From an uncultured Lentisphaerota bacterium (lineage in GTDB: Bacteria; Verrucomicrobiota; Lentisphaeria; Oligosphaerales; CAITYL01), in contig CAITYL010000162.1 in the NCBI GenBank assembly GCA_903896595.1, positions 1 through 44,884 on the forward strand: 44,884 nt of DNA, given 5' to 3'. The translations under genes were made by a program, and so were the position numbers. Shown one piece after another: positions 16,185-25,149 of the stretch (its first letter is position 1; each line of letters opens with the position of its first letter). Under the pieces are notes generated by a model, which worked only from the letters and a program-made list of their open reading frames with translations, did not search any database and was not told the DNA's origin.

Positions 16185-17213
16185 AAAGCCTGTCCCCAAT
16201 CTTGATTTTTGCGGGCCGCATTTTACTTTCTTTTATTTGCCATTATTTTATTAGTGTAAATGGGAGGGCACGCCATGCGCCTGCCACGGCAACGGAACGA
16301 CAGCGAGGACACGCTCTACAAGATTTTCAACCGGCTGCTCGGCCGCGCGGGGGAGAATGTGCTTGACCCTCCGTCCATGAGGCGGCTGCGGCTGATCGTC
16401 AGCCAGCTCTGCCGGCTTTATGTCATCAAAGTGACACTGCTACAAGTCACCGCCGACGGCTACGGCATGCTGGTGGCGGTGCCGGCGGCGACGCCTTCGC
16501 GGCAAACCGTGGAGGCCTGCTTCCGCGCCCGGCATGGTAACGCCGCCCCGCTGCCCGACTTCGACGATCCGGCGATCTTGTGCCGCTGGACGACACGATT
16601 GCGCAACATCAGCGAGTTCGTCAAGGACATGCAGCAGCGTTTCACCGTCTGGCTGAACCAGGTCAAAAACCAAGGCCAACGGCGTGGGTCAAGTTGGTGC
16701 GGCCGCTTCAAAAGTATCATGGTCGGTTCGGACCGGCGCGTTTTCGCGGCCTTGAGCAGCAGTGTCTGGAAAGACGCGCCGCGTTTCGCCCGCGTTCGCC
16801 AGTGGCAGGATCCGCGTGCAAACTCCGCATGGCGGCGCTTTTGGGATCGGCATTATGTGTCGGGCGAGGTGCTGGAGACGATAGGGCAGCTCGGAGACGT
16901 CATGCTGGCGTCCATGCTGAGCGGCTCCGCTTCGCCCTTGTTAAGCCCGCTTCGGTCGCGAAAATACTGAGTCGGCGGAGGCGCGTCAAGGGTTGGCAAC
17001 AGTCCCAAACGCCTGTTGACTTCGCATCCGCGCCGATTGTCAGGCGTTCTTGTCGCTGTCGAACGCCGTCAGGGCCGCCGGCCTTCCGCAATGTTGGGAT
17101 GCGCGACCCATTTTTCGCAATTCCCGTTGGAATCCGGCCAGGTGACCGGCCTTCCGCGCTCGCCCCGCGCCTCTGTATCGCAAGAATTAAGATTGGAGCC
17201 TGTCCCCAAGCTG
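16185..17213. mobile_element. Possible RAYT-bearing unit flanked by GCCTGTCCCCAA
   Basis: GCCTGTCCCCAA occurs at about 16186-16197 and again at about 17197-17208, one on each side of the RAYT-like gene and nowhere else that I noticed in the window. The adjoining CCAATCTT (left) and AAGATTGG (right) are inverted. The pair may mark the ends of an element. The stretch 16971-17262 has no gene that I can support. Confidence 0.4.
16275..16970 (+). CDS. REP-associated transposase (RAYT/Y1) relative lacking HUH
   Basis: 231 residues from the ATG at 16275, chosen because GGGAGG sits 7 nt upstream. The layout matches TnpA_REP proteins (IS200/IS605-like Y1 single-strand nucleases that act on REP hairpins): LYKIFNRLLG replaces the usual VYHVTSRxxG, then IKVTLLQVTADGYGMLVAVP aligns with the family's LAYCLMPNHVHLLLRTP, and ISEFVKDMQQRFTVWLNQ plus RRGSSWCGRFKSIMVG match the ISEFMKxxKQRFxxWYN and RRGTLWexRFKS blocks. 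In the second block both metal-binding histidines of HUH are glycine (GYG), and the Tyr of the WYN position is Leu. It is thus unlikely to cut DNA the classical way and may be a DNA-hairpin-binding remnant or a repurposed protein. The local flanks carry GCCTGTCCCCAA on both sides. Confidence 0.72.
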   Translation: MRLPRQRNDSEDTLYKIFNRLLGRAGENVLDPPSMRRLRLIVSQLCRLYVIKVTLLQVTADGYGMLVAVPAATPSRQTVEACFRARHGNAAPLPDFDDPAILCRWTTRLRNISEFVKDMQQRFTVWLNQVKNQGQRRGSSWCGRFKSIMVGSDRRVFAALSSSVWKDAPRFARVRQWQDPRANSAWRRFWDRHYVSGEVLETIGQLGDVMLASMLSGSASPLLSPLRSRKY

Positions 17214-17262
17214 GTTCTTTATACACAGCCGTACTGCGACTGCGAGCCTCAAGTCCTCCCGG

Positions 17263-18354
17263 TCAGTCGGGGGCGGCGATCTTCAGTGGCGTGCGCTTGA
17301 TCAAGCCGGAGAGGACGACATGCCCGATGGCGGTGGCGGGATTGGCGATCAGTCCGGCCAGGAGGCGCATGGTTTCCGTGGAGAACTCGCGGTAATCCGT
17401 GTGCAGAAAGACGGCGCCGGGGTACATCTCGCCATCGCCGACCAACAGGGTGTCGCGGCCTGGGGCCACGCCCCGCGCCCGCAAGGCGTCGGCGAAGAGC
17501 CCGAAATGGTCGAAACCGTCCAGCAGCAGCGCGTCCGGCGTACCATTCCGGAGGATGGCATCCACGCATTCCTGCCGTTTCGCGGCCAGCTCCTCCCGGG
17601 TCTGGTACGCGGCCTGGTTGAACTCGGCATAGCGGAAGGTGACGCCGAGTTCACGGGCGGCCTTTTCCCCGGCCTGCTTCAGCACCCGGCAGTAATAATG
17701 GGACAGCGCCCCGGCCACCAGCACGACGTGGCGGCGGTGGCAGGTGGCGGCGGCCGCCACCATGGCCCGGGCGCGTTCGCCGGTGTCCTCCACGATCTGG
17801 TTCCAGCCATCCTTATGGCATTCCACCGGAATGCAGTCGCCCAGGAAAACCACGGGAAAGGGAAGCGTCTTGAAAGCGGCCACCTGCGCCTTGGAAAGGT
17901 CAATGTGCACCAGCAGGCAGTCGACATGGGTGTTTTTGAGCTTCTCGATTTCATAGCGGAGGATGCCGCTCTTGAAATTTTGTTCGGCAATGGAACGGAT
18001 GACCAGATTGGTATCCCGCCAGATGAAGGAGGAGGGAATGGAAAGCATGCGCCCGGGGTAGTCGATGCCATACTCGCGGTGGCGGATGCTGAGCAGGCAC
18101 AACTCTTTTTTGGGCGGGGTGAAGGCGGCGGGGTTGACGTAAACGCCGATGCGCGACCGGCGCAGGATCAGGTGATGCTCCTCCAGCACCGCCAGGGCGG
18201 ATTTGATCACCTGCTGGCTGACCTCGAAGCGCTTGGCCAATTCACGGGTGCTGGGCATTTTTCGGCCGGGCGCCAGCAGGCCGGCGCCGATCTGCCGTTC
18301 CAGCTCGCTGGCCACCTGGCCGCACTGCGTTTGTTTGATCACGGAGACGGTCAT
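17263..18354 (-). CDS. GntR-type regulator with LacI-like sugar-binding domain
   Basis: 363 residues. Residues 8-73 form a GntR winged helix-turn-helix (QVASELERQIGAGLLAPGRKMPSTRELAKRFEVSQQVIKSALAVLEEHHLILRRSRIGVYV). The remainder is a periplasmic-binding-protein-like fold of the LacI/GalR type (LVIRSIAEQNFKSGILRYEIEKLKNTHVDCLLVHI, PFPVVFLGDCIPVECHKDGWNQIVEDTGERARAM, PDALLLDGFDHFG). This GntR/LacI fusion architecture (AraR-like) responds to sugars. The start overlaps the stop of the ADP-ribosylglycohydrolase-family gene by 4 nt, so the three genes glycosidase, hydrolase and regulator are one translationally coupled operon, and the protein probably controls that operon in response to its substrate or product. 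Confidence 0.87.
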   Translation of the reverse strand: MTVSVIKQTQCGQVASELERQIGAGLLAPGRKMPSTRELAKRFEVSQQVIKSALAVLEEHHLILRRSRIGVYVNPAAFTPPKKELCLLSIRHREYGIDYPGRMLSIPSSFIWRDTNLVIRSIAEQNFKSGILRYEIEKLKNTHVDCLLVHIDLSKAQVAAFKTLPFPVVFLGDCIPVECHKDGWNQIVEDTGERARAMVAAAATCHRRHVVLVAGALSHYYCRVLKQAGEKAARELGVTFRYAEFNQAAYQTREELAAKRQECVDAILRNGTPDALLLDGFDHFGLFADALRARGVAPGRDTLLVGDGEMYPGAVFLHTDYREFSTETMRLLAGLIANPATAIGHVVLSGLIKRTPLKIAAPD

Positions 18355-19922
18355 GGGGCCGTGATACCTTCGTTGGCGGCCATGGCGCGGGCCAGCCGCC
18401 GCTTTTTTCGGTCCGCATAATCCAGGAAGCCGCCCCGGTGCTGGTAGGGATTATGGTTGACCGAACCGGCGGTTTGGAACGGCAGCTGGACGGTGACGGG
18501 GTTGAAACGTCCGGCCAGCCGGAGTTCGAGGGGAATATAGGTAAAGGCGTCGGCCAGGGCGCCGGGGATGATGGCCAGCTCCCAGCGTGCCGCGGTGCCG
18601 TCGATGCAGTTGATGGAAGCCGCGGCACCAGGGAGTGCGCGCCAGCCGTCCGGCAGCTTGAACGCGACCTGCACGACGCCCTCGGCGAAGCGCATGCCCA
18701 TGAGTTCCACGGCCAGCCGCTTCTCCACCCCGGCCGTGATGCCGGGGCCGTTCTCGTAGTCGATGGCCAGCCGGCCGTAGGGCAGGTCGAAGACCAGCGC
18801 GTAGGGGGACTGCCCCCAGACCCGTTTGGCGACGGCGTCATGGCCGGTGATCTGCTCAAGATAGTCCGCGGTGACGGCGGTCGGTTCGGCGGCCAGACGC
18901 GGCAGGGTGGGATTTTCCCGTTGCGCGGCCAGCGCCAGTTTCACTACGCGGGCGGTCAGGTCGCCGAGCGTCCCGGGCACGTCCAGGCCAAAGGGATTGA
19001 TCGCCACCGTCTTGATGCTTTCGCCAATGGGCTCGATCCATTTCTTGGGGATGCCCGAACGTCCGGAAATGATGCCGAGGAGCGCGCCGACGGTCGCGGC
19101 GGTGCAGTCGGTGTCGTCGCCGCAGTTGGTGGCCAGGCAGATGCTGGTGCCGAAGTCGCCCCGGCCATAGAGCAGGCCGAGGATGACAAAGCCCAGATTG
19201 CCCGGCGCCTGGAACCAGCCCAAGTCCTCGCTGTCCTTGACGACGGCCGCGCGGGCGGCTGCGAACTCCGCACCCCGGTCGAACTGCTCGCAGGCCAGCC
19301 GGACGCTGCGGGCGATGCGGCAGTCCGGCGGTATTTTGGCGAGGCCGACCTTGATCAGCTGCCGGATGTCGGAGAGCACGAAGGCCGCCGACTGCAGGGC
19401 GGCGGTGAAGACCTCCGCGTAGATGCCTTCGCCGCAGTGGTCGCAGCAGGCGTCCAGGCTGGCAAAGACGGCGGCTTCGTCGGGCGAACCGGGGAACAGG
19501 CAGGCCCAGATCTCGGAGCGGATCCAGGCGCCGTTGCTGAATTTCCAGATGTCGTTGTTGCAGGAGCCGGAGAGCGGCGGATACAGCCCGTTGGCGATGT
19601 TCGCCTTGCAGACGCCGTATTCGTTCCACGGGCCGACAATGAAGTTCATCCAATATTCCCCGAGCAGGCGGGGGGTCAGGTGGTAAAGGCCGTTTTCCTC
19701 GGCGGCCTGGAGCCAGACCAGCTGAAGGTCAAGGTCGTCATTGGGGGCGGGGGCGCCGCGCAGGTCCTGGACATAGAACGTGGCCGCGTTCATCTCGCGC
19801 CGGCCCTCGAAAGGGGCGCCGAGCGTGCCGCCGATGTTTTTGCCGGTCCAGCAGCCGAGCACCTTGTCCCGGTAGCTGTCAAGGTTGAGGATCTGGGGGG
19901 ATGGCGTGGTGACGTCAAACAC
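18351..19922 (-). CDS. ADP-ribosylglycohydrolase-family protein
   Basis: 523 residues. The family (DraG/ARH) removes ADP-ribose from proteins or small molecules using a di-magnesium site. Visible motifs: VLGCWTGKNIGGTLGAPFEG at the N-terminus, NDDLDLQLVW (61-70, acidic metal ligands) and ATNCGDDTDCTAATVGALLGIISG (about 263-286, the second metal motif GDDTDC). All expected acidic ligands are present. The catalytic part ends near 330; about 190 C-terminal residues form an extra region ending in a beta-rich part (LAVELMGMRFAEGVVQVAFKLPDGW) that may be a carbohydrate-binding-like or jelly-roll domain. No signal peptide, so cytoplasmic. It sits 12 bp downstream of a secreted glycosidase and overlaps a sugar-responsive regulator. 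This location suggests a glycoside rather than ADP-ribosylated protein as substrate, which is inference. Confidence 0.87.
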   Translation of the reverse strand: MFDVTTPSPQILNLDSYRDKVLGCWTGKNIGGTLGAPFEGRREMNAATFYVQDLRGAPAPNDDLDLQLVWLQAAEENGLYHLTPRLLGEYWMNFIVGPWNEYGVCKANIANGLYPPLSGSCNNDIWKFSNGAWIRSEIWACLFPGSPDEAAVFASLDACCDHCGEGIYAEVFTAALQSAAFVLSDIRQLIKVGLAKIPPDCRIARSVRLACEQFDRGAEFAAARAAVVKDSEDLGWFQAPGNLGFVILGLLYGRGDFGTSICLATNCGDDTDCTAATVGALLGIISGRSGIPKKWIEPIGESIKTVAINPFGLDVPGTLGDLTARVVKLALAAQRENPTLPRLAAEPTAVTADYLEQITGHDAVAKRVWGQSPYALVFDLPYGRLAIDYENGPGITAGVEKRLAVELMGMRFAEGVVQVAFKLPDGWRALPGAAASINCIDGTAARWELAIIPGALADAFTYIPLELRLAGRFNPVTVQLPFQTAGSVNHNPYQHRGGFLDYADRKKRRLARAMAANEGITAP

Positions 19923-19934
19923 GTTGGGCTCCGT

Positions 19935-22900
19935 TTAAGGAAATGTAATCTCGAAAAATGGGGTGGCGTACCGTAGCCGGCCAAGATCCACCGTGAGTTG
20001 CAGCCGGCCATTCTTGACGGTGCATGGGACGGACTCGGCGCGGGTGCCGTCCAGGTTCAGGGCATAAACGGCGGGCGTGCCGCGTTGCGTGCTTTGCATG
20101 GTCAGCACAAGGCGGGCGGTCTCCATGAGCACGGGCGTGCCGCCCACGTCGACCATCAGGAACATGGCGGCGTTTTCAAAGGTCATGCCGTTGTTGAGGG
20201 CGTTGGTGGCGAAGACCAGCAACAGGCGCTTTGCCTCGGCCAGGGGCTGGCTCCGGTCAAGCGACGCGACGACGACTGACGCGGGCTTGGTGCAGGACGC
20301 GATCTCCAAGCGCCCCAGTTTTACCGGGCGGTCGCGCTTGATGATGGCGCCCTCCAGTCGCGGCGTGACCACCGTCAGGGTCTCCGCCTTGCCGTTCAGG
20401 GTGATTTCGCCGGTTTCGCTCTGGAAGATCCGCCGGGCAAAGTCGGTTTGGTTGGTGTCGGGGAGGATCTGGCTCTCCTTCAGGCGGTTAAGCAATGCGG
20501 GGAAGATCTTGCCGTCATTGGCGGAAGCCGAGGCATACCAGGCGGTGAGGCCCAGGCGGGAGAATTCCCGCGGCGTGAACTCCACGTCGGCCCGGGCCTG
20601 GCCGACGGGGGCCAGCGGCCGCACTTCCGGATAGACGATGCCGATTCTCGACAGCATGGCGAGCTTGGCATAATCGTCGCCGATGGCCGACAGGAAGTTT
20701 TTGGGGAACAGCGCCTGATCCGAGAGGTTCAGCTGGACGGTATGGGGCGCTTCCCTGACATCGCCGCGCAGCCAGGTCAGCGCCGCCACGACTTCCGCCG
20801 CCCGCGAGATCGGATCCTGGGGGTTTTCGAAGGTGCAGAACGGGCGTCCCTCCTGTTCGGGAATCATGACCGGCAGTCCATGACAGTGCAGCGCATCCCA
20901 GCCTTGCAGCGCCGCGTAGGCGCCAAAGTAGAGGCCGCGCTCATGGCGATACCGGTTGAAGGCGCTGTGCGAGTATTCCGTCATCATGAAGGGACGGTCC
21001 AGGAACCGGATGACGGCCGCGGCCCGCAGGTAGCTGGAGTTCAGGGAGCTGCCCTGCTCGATACTGGTGTCGGTGTTTTTGAGACCGTCGGTGTTGTGCT
21101 TGGATTTGATCACCAGGTTTTTGGTCGGCGGGGTGCCGGGATGCGCGAAATAGCTGTGCTGGGCGATGGCGGGCAATTTTGCGCGGACCGGCAGCTCCAG
21201 CGTGCGCATGATCATGTCCCACTGGGTGATGAGTCCGGGATAGCCGCAGTCCCGGAGGGTGGCGACATACCAGTCGGTGACGGCGGACATGGTTTGGATC
21301 AAAAAGCGTCCGGCGTCGTTTGCCCGGGCGTCCCCCTGGCGCAGCTGTTCCTCGTCGATGTCGGGGATGCGGTCGAAGTCGGCGTCCGGCCGGCCCCAGG
21401 CCTGGCGCAGCGCCGCCGCCGTCCGGTACGTGTCCCTGAGATACTGGCGGAACGCGGGCGTCAGCGCCTGCATGCCCGCGGGGTCGAAAAGGAAAATCTC
21501 CTGCTCGTTGTAAGGCTCGACGCAGGCGAGCGCCGGTTCGTCCTTGAGGAGCAGGCCGGTATAAGGGTTGCGATGGTTCATCAGCTGCCGCACGGCCGCC
21601 GCCCAATGGTCCCGGTAGGCCGGATGGATGAGCAGCTGGGTTTTGAACCCCGCCGCGCCGAGTGGCAGCCAGCCATGAAGCTTGGTGTAGCCGGTGCCCC
21701 AGGACATCAGATCCAGGTTGAAGTAGATGCCGTGCTCCTTCAGGCAGGCCAGGAGATAGTCGAACTTGTCCAAGGCCGCCGGATTGAAGGTGATGGCGCG
21801 TTCCCGCAGCTCGGTTTCGACGTCATAATTCCCTTCCCGGTTCATGCTCAGGATGCTGTCCACCCCTTGAATGCGCATGACGTTGTAGCCCTGCCGGGCC
21901 GCCGCGGCGGCGAACGCCTTGATCTGCTCCGGGGTCCAGCCGGCGAGGCCATAGGCGCCCCAGGCGTTGAAGCCGAACAGCCGGACGGGCGTTGCCGGGG
22001 CCTGTTCATAGGCCAGGCGGCCGGCCGGATTGACGATCAGGCGGCCGAAGGTGCCGGCCGGCCGCCGCTCCCCGGCCAGGGCGGAGAAATCCAGTGCCGT
22101 GCCGGGCTTCACCTGCAATTTGCCCAGGTCAACGGCCTTCCAGTCGGGGCCGGGGCGGATGGTGAGAAGACGGTCGCCATTGGGCGTGCGGGTGGCGGGC
22201 CCGCAGACAAACAGCCAGCCGCAGGCCCCACTTAACACTTTTGCCGAAAGCAGGTTGCGGCCGGCTTTCACCGGGAACTCGGCGACATGGTCGTCCGTGG
22301 TGAAAGAGTGCGAACTGTTGCCATTGGGAATGGTGCTGTACACCGGTTCGCCGTTAACCTGGAGTTCGAACCACCAGTCGGCGGCGAGGCCGACGCGCAT
22401 CCGGCCGGCCGCGGGGCTGTCGAACTGGTTGTAGAGGATGGCGGATTGCCCGTCCTTGAAGCCGCCGGCCAGGGCGGCAAGATCCAGTTTGTCGTCATTC
22501 AGGGTCACGATTTGGGGTTTGACCGGGCCTCCGGGCCCGGGCAATTCCGAGGGCAACCCGGTACCGGCGGCCGGTGCCTTGGCATTCAGGAACAGGCTCC
22601 ATTCCCGGTTCAGCGCCAGGGGCAGCATGGGGGGCAGTTTCCGCAGGGTGACCGGCCCGAGATAGACGGTGGCGGGGCGGCCGTACCGGGCGAACATCAG
22701 GCGGGGGAGCGCCAGCGGTTCCGTCCACTGGCGTTGGGCGGTGAACGTCAGCGTCACCGGCCGCCAGTCGGCGGAAACGTCAACCATGAGGTCGGTTCCG
22801 GGCAGTTCTGCATAGGGGTAACCGGCTTGGGCGGCGGCCAGGCAGACCGTGCCCGGAACGGTGCTTCGGCAGAGGAAACTGATCTCATACTCCCGCCCGG

Positions 22901-23171
22901 CCTGCAATCCGCCCTGGTAGAGGAAGCTCAAGTGGACATCCCAGGCCTTGGCCGCGGGCGGGAGCGTCGTGAGTGTCACCGCGGCGGCGGGGCGCTGCCC
23001 GGGAGGCTTGACGTCAGGACTGGCCCGCAGCACCGCCGCGCTGCCGTTGGCGGCGGAAAACGGTGTCTCCCCCAGGTCGGCATAGTCCCAGGTCTTGAGG
23101 ACGGCCTCGTCGGCCAGGACGGCCGAGGCGGGAAGTAGCAGGACGGCCAATGGCGCCAGCAGGTGTTTCAT
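19935..23171 (-). CDS. Large secreted TIM-barrel glycoside hydrolase-like protein
   Basis: 1078 residues from the ATG at 23171; the frame is open upstream, but MKHLLAPLAVLLLPASAVLADEA is a clear signal peptide with cleavage near residue 20. Residues about 20-230 look like beta-sandwich (CBM-like) domains. Around 390-760 a GH5/GH42-like (beta/alpha)8 barrel is visible: VRLFGFNAWGAYGLAGWT (about 393-410), NVMRIQGVD (about 425), YFNLDLMSWGTG, LLLKDEPAL (about 543, candidate acid/base Glu) and FMMTEYSHSAFN (about 727-735, candidate nucleophile Glu), followed by ALQGWDALHCHG. The last 250 residues are beta-rich. The exact GH family is not certain. It is the first gene of an operon with an ADP-ribosylglycohydrolase-family protein and a GntR regulator. 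Confidence 0.78.
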   Translation of the reverse strand: MKHLLAPLAVLLLPASAVLADEAVLKTWDYADLGETPFSAANGSAAVLRASPDVKPPGQRPAAAVTLTTLPPAAKAWDVHLSFLYQGGLQAGREYEISFLCRSTVPGTVCLAAAQAGYPYAELPGTDLMVDVSADWRPVTLTFTAQRQWTEPLALPRLMFARYGRPATVYLGPVTLRKLPPMLPLALNREWSLFLNAKAPAAGTGLPSELPGPGGPVKPQIVTLNDDKLDLAALAGGFKDGQSAILYNQFDSPAAGRMRVGLAADWWFELQVNGEPVYSTIPNGNSSHSFTTDDHVAEFPVKAGRNLLSAKVLSGACGWLFVCGPATRTPNGDRLLTIRPGPDWKAVDLGKLQVKPGTALDFSALAGERRPAGTFGRLIVNPAGRLAYEQAPATPVRLFGFNAWGAYGLAGWTPEQIKAFAAAAARQGYNVMRIQGVDSILSMNREGNYDVETELRERAITFNPAALDKFDYLLACLKEHGIYFNLDLMSWGTGYTKLHGWLPLGAAGFKTQLLIHPAYRDHWAAAVRQLMNHRNPYTGLLLKDEPALACVEPYNEQEIFLFDPAGMQALTPAFRQYLRDTYRTAAALRQAWGRPDADFDRIPDIDEEQLRQGDARANDAGRFLIQTMSAVTDWYVATLRDCGYPGLITQWDMIMRTLELPVRAKLPAIAQHSYFAHPGTPPTKNLVIKSKHNTDGLKNTDTSIEQGSSLNSSYLRAAAVIRFLDRPFMMTEYSHSAFNRYRHERGLYFGAYAALQGWDALHCHGLPVMIPEQEGRPFCTFENPQDPISRAAEVVAALTWLRGDVREAPHTVQLNLSDQALFPKNFLSAIGDDYAKLAMLSRIGIVYPEVRPLAPVGQARADVEFTPREFSRLGLTAWYASASANDGKIFPALLNRLKESQILPDTNQTDFARRIFQSETGEITLNGKAETLTVVTPRLEGAIIKRDRPVKLGRLEIASCTKPASVVVASLDRSQPLAEAKRLLLVFATNALNNGMTFENAAMFLMVDVGGTPVLMETARLVLTMQSTQRGTPAVYALNLDGTRAESVPCTVKNGRLQLTVDLGRLRYATPFFEITFP

Positions 23172-23277
23172 GGCATTCAACAGGTGTGCCCTCGGGTTCA
23201 AATAAGTGAGCTTCGTGCAAAAACGTGCGGCTTGAAACCCGCGACGTTTTGGAAGATGCCTTGGCCGGATTTCCCTG

Positions 23278-23312
23278 GGAACGCCGAGCCCCAGCTCGGC
23301 GCGACGTTTCCC
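23278..23312. repeat. Hairpin with GCCGAGCCCCAGCTCGGC core
   Basis: GGGAACGCCGAG, CCCCAG, CTCGGCGCGACGTTTCCC forms an imperfect long stem. It lies in the 303-bp gap upstream of the glycosidase, whose remaining sequence shows no gene. Similar GAGCTGGGGCTCGGCGTTCC palindromes are, to my knowledge, widely scattered in PVC genomes. Confidence 0.5.
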
Positions 23313-23474
23313 GGTTGGCACCGGCGCGGTTACGGCGTGGTCAACCGTGTCACTGACCATCACCTGGCGCCCAGGAGGCGTGGGAGCGGCAGCGACTCGC
23401 CGGGTTGGGGCCCGGCGTTCCCGGGCCAAGCCGCTCGCCGGTGGCCAGCCGTGCCCGGAACGTCCGTCCGCGGT

Positions 23475-24203
23475 TTACCGCCGCTTCCGTGCCCCAAGCC
23501 CGGCCAGGGCCAGGCCCAGCAACAGCGCGGAGGCCGGTTCGGGGATCTGCGTCACTTCCAGCGTCATATTGTCAAACGTAAAGCCGCTGTAATAGGCTTT
23601 GGCGACGGGAACCAGCTCCGCGGTTGGCAGGTTCCACGGGTTTCCGGCGCCATCCAGAGTCTGCACCGTGCTGTCAAACACGGTGCCCAGGTTGGCACTG
23701 ACGATCTTGACCTGGGTCGGCGACCAGGAAATGCTCCAGGCCCCGACGAACTGCGTCGTGAGATAACCGGAAGGCGCCGAAAGATAGAGGTTTTGCTGGC
23801 CCGAACTGCCCGTGATTTCCACCCGCACGTTGGACGCTTCCAATTGCCGGAGACAGATCCCGGTGGTATTTCCGCCCACGCCCAGTCCCCACCAGTTGTT
23901 TGAAGCCCACGCCCCGAAGGTCAAGTTGGTGGAGCTGAGCACCACGGTTTGGCCGGCCTCGGGATGCACGGCATAGGGGCTGTTGGCGAACACCCAGGCG
24001 CCGTTGTCGCCGCCGGCATAACCGCCGGTCAAGGTGCCGTCCGCCACCGTCACGGCGGTGGCGGGCGAACTGTAGTTGGACCAGGTGGTCGCGTTCAGGG
24101 TCGTGCCGGGGAAGTCATCGTTGATGTAGACGCCGACAGGCGAGGCGGTGGCGGCGGCGGTCAGGCCCAGGGCCGCGACGAGGGGCATGAGCTCACGTTT
24201 CAT
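23475..24203 (-). CDS. PEP-CTERM sorting-domain protein
   Basis: 242 residues, from an ATG preceded by GGAG at 7 nt. The N-terminus MKRELMPLVAALGLTAAATASPVG is a signal peptide. The C-terminal 23 residues IPEPASALLLGLALAGLGARKRR are a textbook PEP-CTERM signal: Pro-Glu-Pro, a hydrophobic helix and an Arg-rich end, which an exosortase/archaeosortase-type enzyme recognises for surface sorting. The middle is a secreted beta-sandwich, Thr/Ser/Asn/Gly-rich, with NDDFPGTTLNATTWSNYSSP, a start typical of laminin-G/LamG-like sandwich domains (DDF..L....W). No exosortase is in the window. It lies between the secreted glycosidase and a pseudopilin gene on the same strand and is likely part of the same extracellular polysaccharide system. 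Substrate or partner unknown. Confidence 0.85.
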   Translation of the reverse strand: MKRELMPLVAALGLTAAATASPVGVYINDDFPGTTLNATTWSNYSSPATAVTVADGTLTGGYAGGDNGAWVFANSPYAVHPEAGQTVVLSSTNLTFGAWASNNWWGLGVGGNTTGICLRQLEASNVRVEITGSSGQQNLYLSAPSGYLTTQFVGAWSISWSPTQVKIVSANLGTVFDSTVQTLDGAGNPWNLPTAELVPVAKAYYSGFTFDNMTLEVTQIPEPASALLLGLALAGLGARKRR

Positions 24204-24311
24204 GGTCTTTCTCCTGTTGTCTGGGGTTGCGGGTGGCGGAACTCTCATGGCTATATGGACGTCCGCACGGCGGCGTGCAGGCGGGGATATGTGCGGAATC
24301 GGGGCCAGGCG

Positions 24312-25106
24312 TTATTGCGCATCATAGGCGTTCCAGCAGTCAAGGCTTCGCCACGGCCGGGAGGGGAAGAAAAGATCGGTGTGCCGGCGCGGCATCACAT
24401 GTCCGTCAAAGAAGAGCGCGTTGGCCATGGTGCCGTTATGACGGTAAGCCACCCTCACGCCCACCGGGAGCGCCGGATTGGCCACCAGGTTGTAGGCCGT
24501 GACATCCCCCTCAAAGTCGAGATGCGCCAGCTTGGCGGAGGGCCCCGTGATCTTGGACAGGGAATACGCGCTCTGGTCCGAGTAGAACGCCCCGTGGGCG
24601 TCGCCAAACCCTTCGCCGTTCATGGCGTACCCTTCCAGGCCGGCCAGGCCGTTGGCCAGCCCCGGCGCCAGTTTCGGACACAGCAGGGCCGGCCGGATCA
24701 CATACGGGGTCAGCGCGGCGTGGGACGCTCCCGGCACCCGCTCCACGGACCCGCCGGTGAAATAGTCCAGGAACAGGGCGTTGACGTAGTACATGGAGTA
24801 ATACCAGCTGCCATTGTAAAGCATGGGCCACGAGTCGCGGTTGTCATTGGCGTACAAGGCGCCCGCGAGGCCGAGCTGCTTCAGGTTGGACAGGCATTGC
24901 ATGCTCTTCGCCTTCTCCTTCGCGCCGTTCAGGGACGGCAACAGCATCGCCGCCAGAATGGCAATGATGGCAATGACCACCAGCAACTCGATCAGGGTGA
25001 ACGCCGGGGCCGTGGGGCTCCCGCTTGCCGCCACCCGGCCGCCGCCGCCCCAAACGCCGTGCGCGCGCCTTCCCTTCAGCATCTTGCGGTGAATTGCGGG
25101 TGGCAT
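24312..25106 (-). CDS. Type II secretion pseudopilin-like protein (PVC type)
   Basis: 264 residues. [20 protein letters not shown] (about 36-55) is the prepilin cleavage/methylation helix, with Glu at +5. The residue before the Phe is Ala rather than the usual Gly, and the leader is long (35 residues), or 27 if translation starts at the internal Met9. After the helix, [34 protein letters not shown] is the conserved stretch of the large Lentisphaerota/Verrucomicrobiota families, and the end carries [17 protein letters not shown], an H-x10-DG variant of the H-x9-DG C-terminal motif. These proteins are processed by prepilin peptidase and occur in many copies per genome; their role is thought to be surface polysaccharide binding or secretion. 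The neighbouring PEP-CTERM and glycosidase genes fit this. Confidence 0.88.
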   Translation of the reverse strand: MPPAIHRKMLKGRRAHGVWGGGGRVAASGSPTAPAFTLIELLVVIAIIAILAAMLLPSLNGAKEKAKSMQCLSNLKQLGLAGALYANDNRDSWPMLYNGSWYYSMYYVNALFLDYFTGGSVERVPGASHAALTPYVIRPALLCPKLAPGLANGLAGLEGYAMNGEGFGDAHGAFYSDQSAYSLSKITGPSAKLAHLDFEGDVTAYNLVANPALPVGVRVAYRHNGTMANALFFDGHVMPRRHTDLFFPSRPWRSLDCWNAYDAQ

Positions 25107-25149
25107 GATTTCCCCGTGTTACCGGCGGTTTTGACCCTGGAAAAGGTCT

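Noticed and set aside
16260-16274. Upstream ATG of the RAYT-like gene at 16260
   Set aside because: It overlaps the GGGAGG that best serves the ATG at 16275.
18438-19976. 512-residue plus-strand frame
   Set aside because: Antisense shadow of the ADP-ribosylglycohydrolase-family gene.
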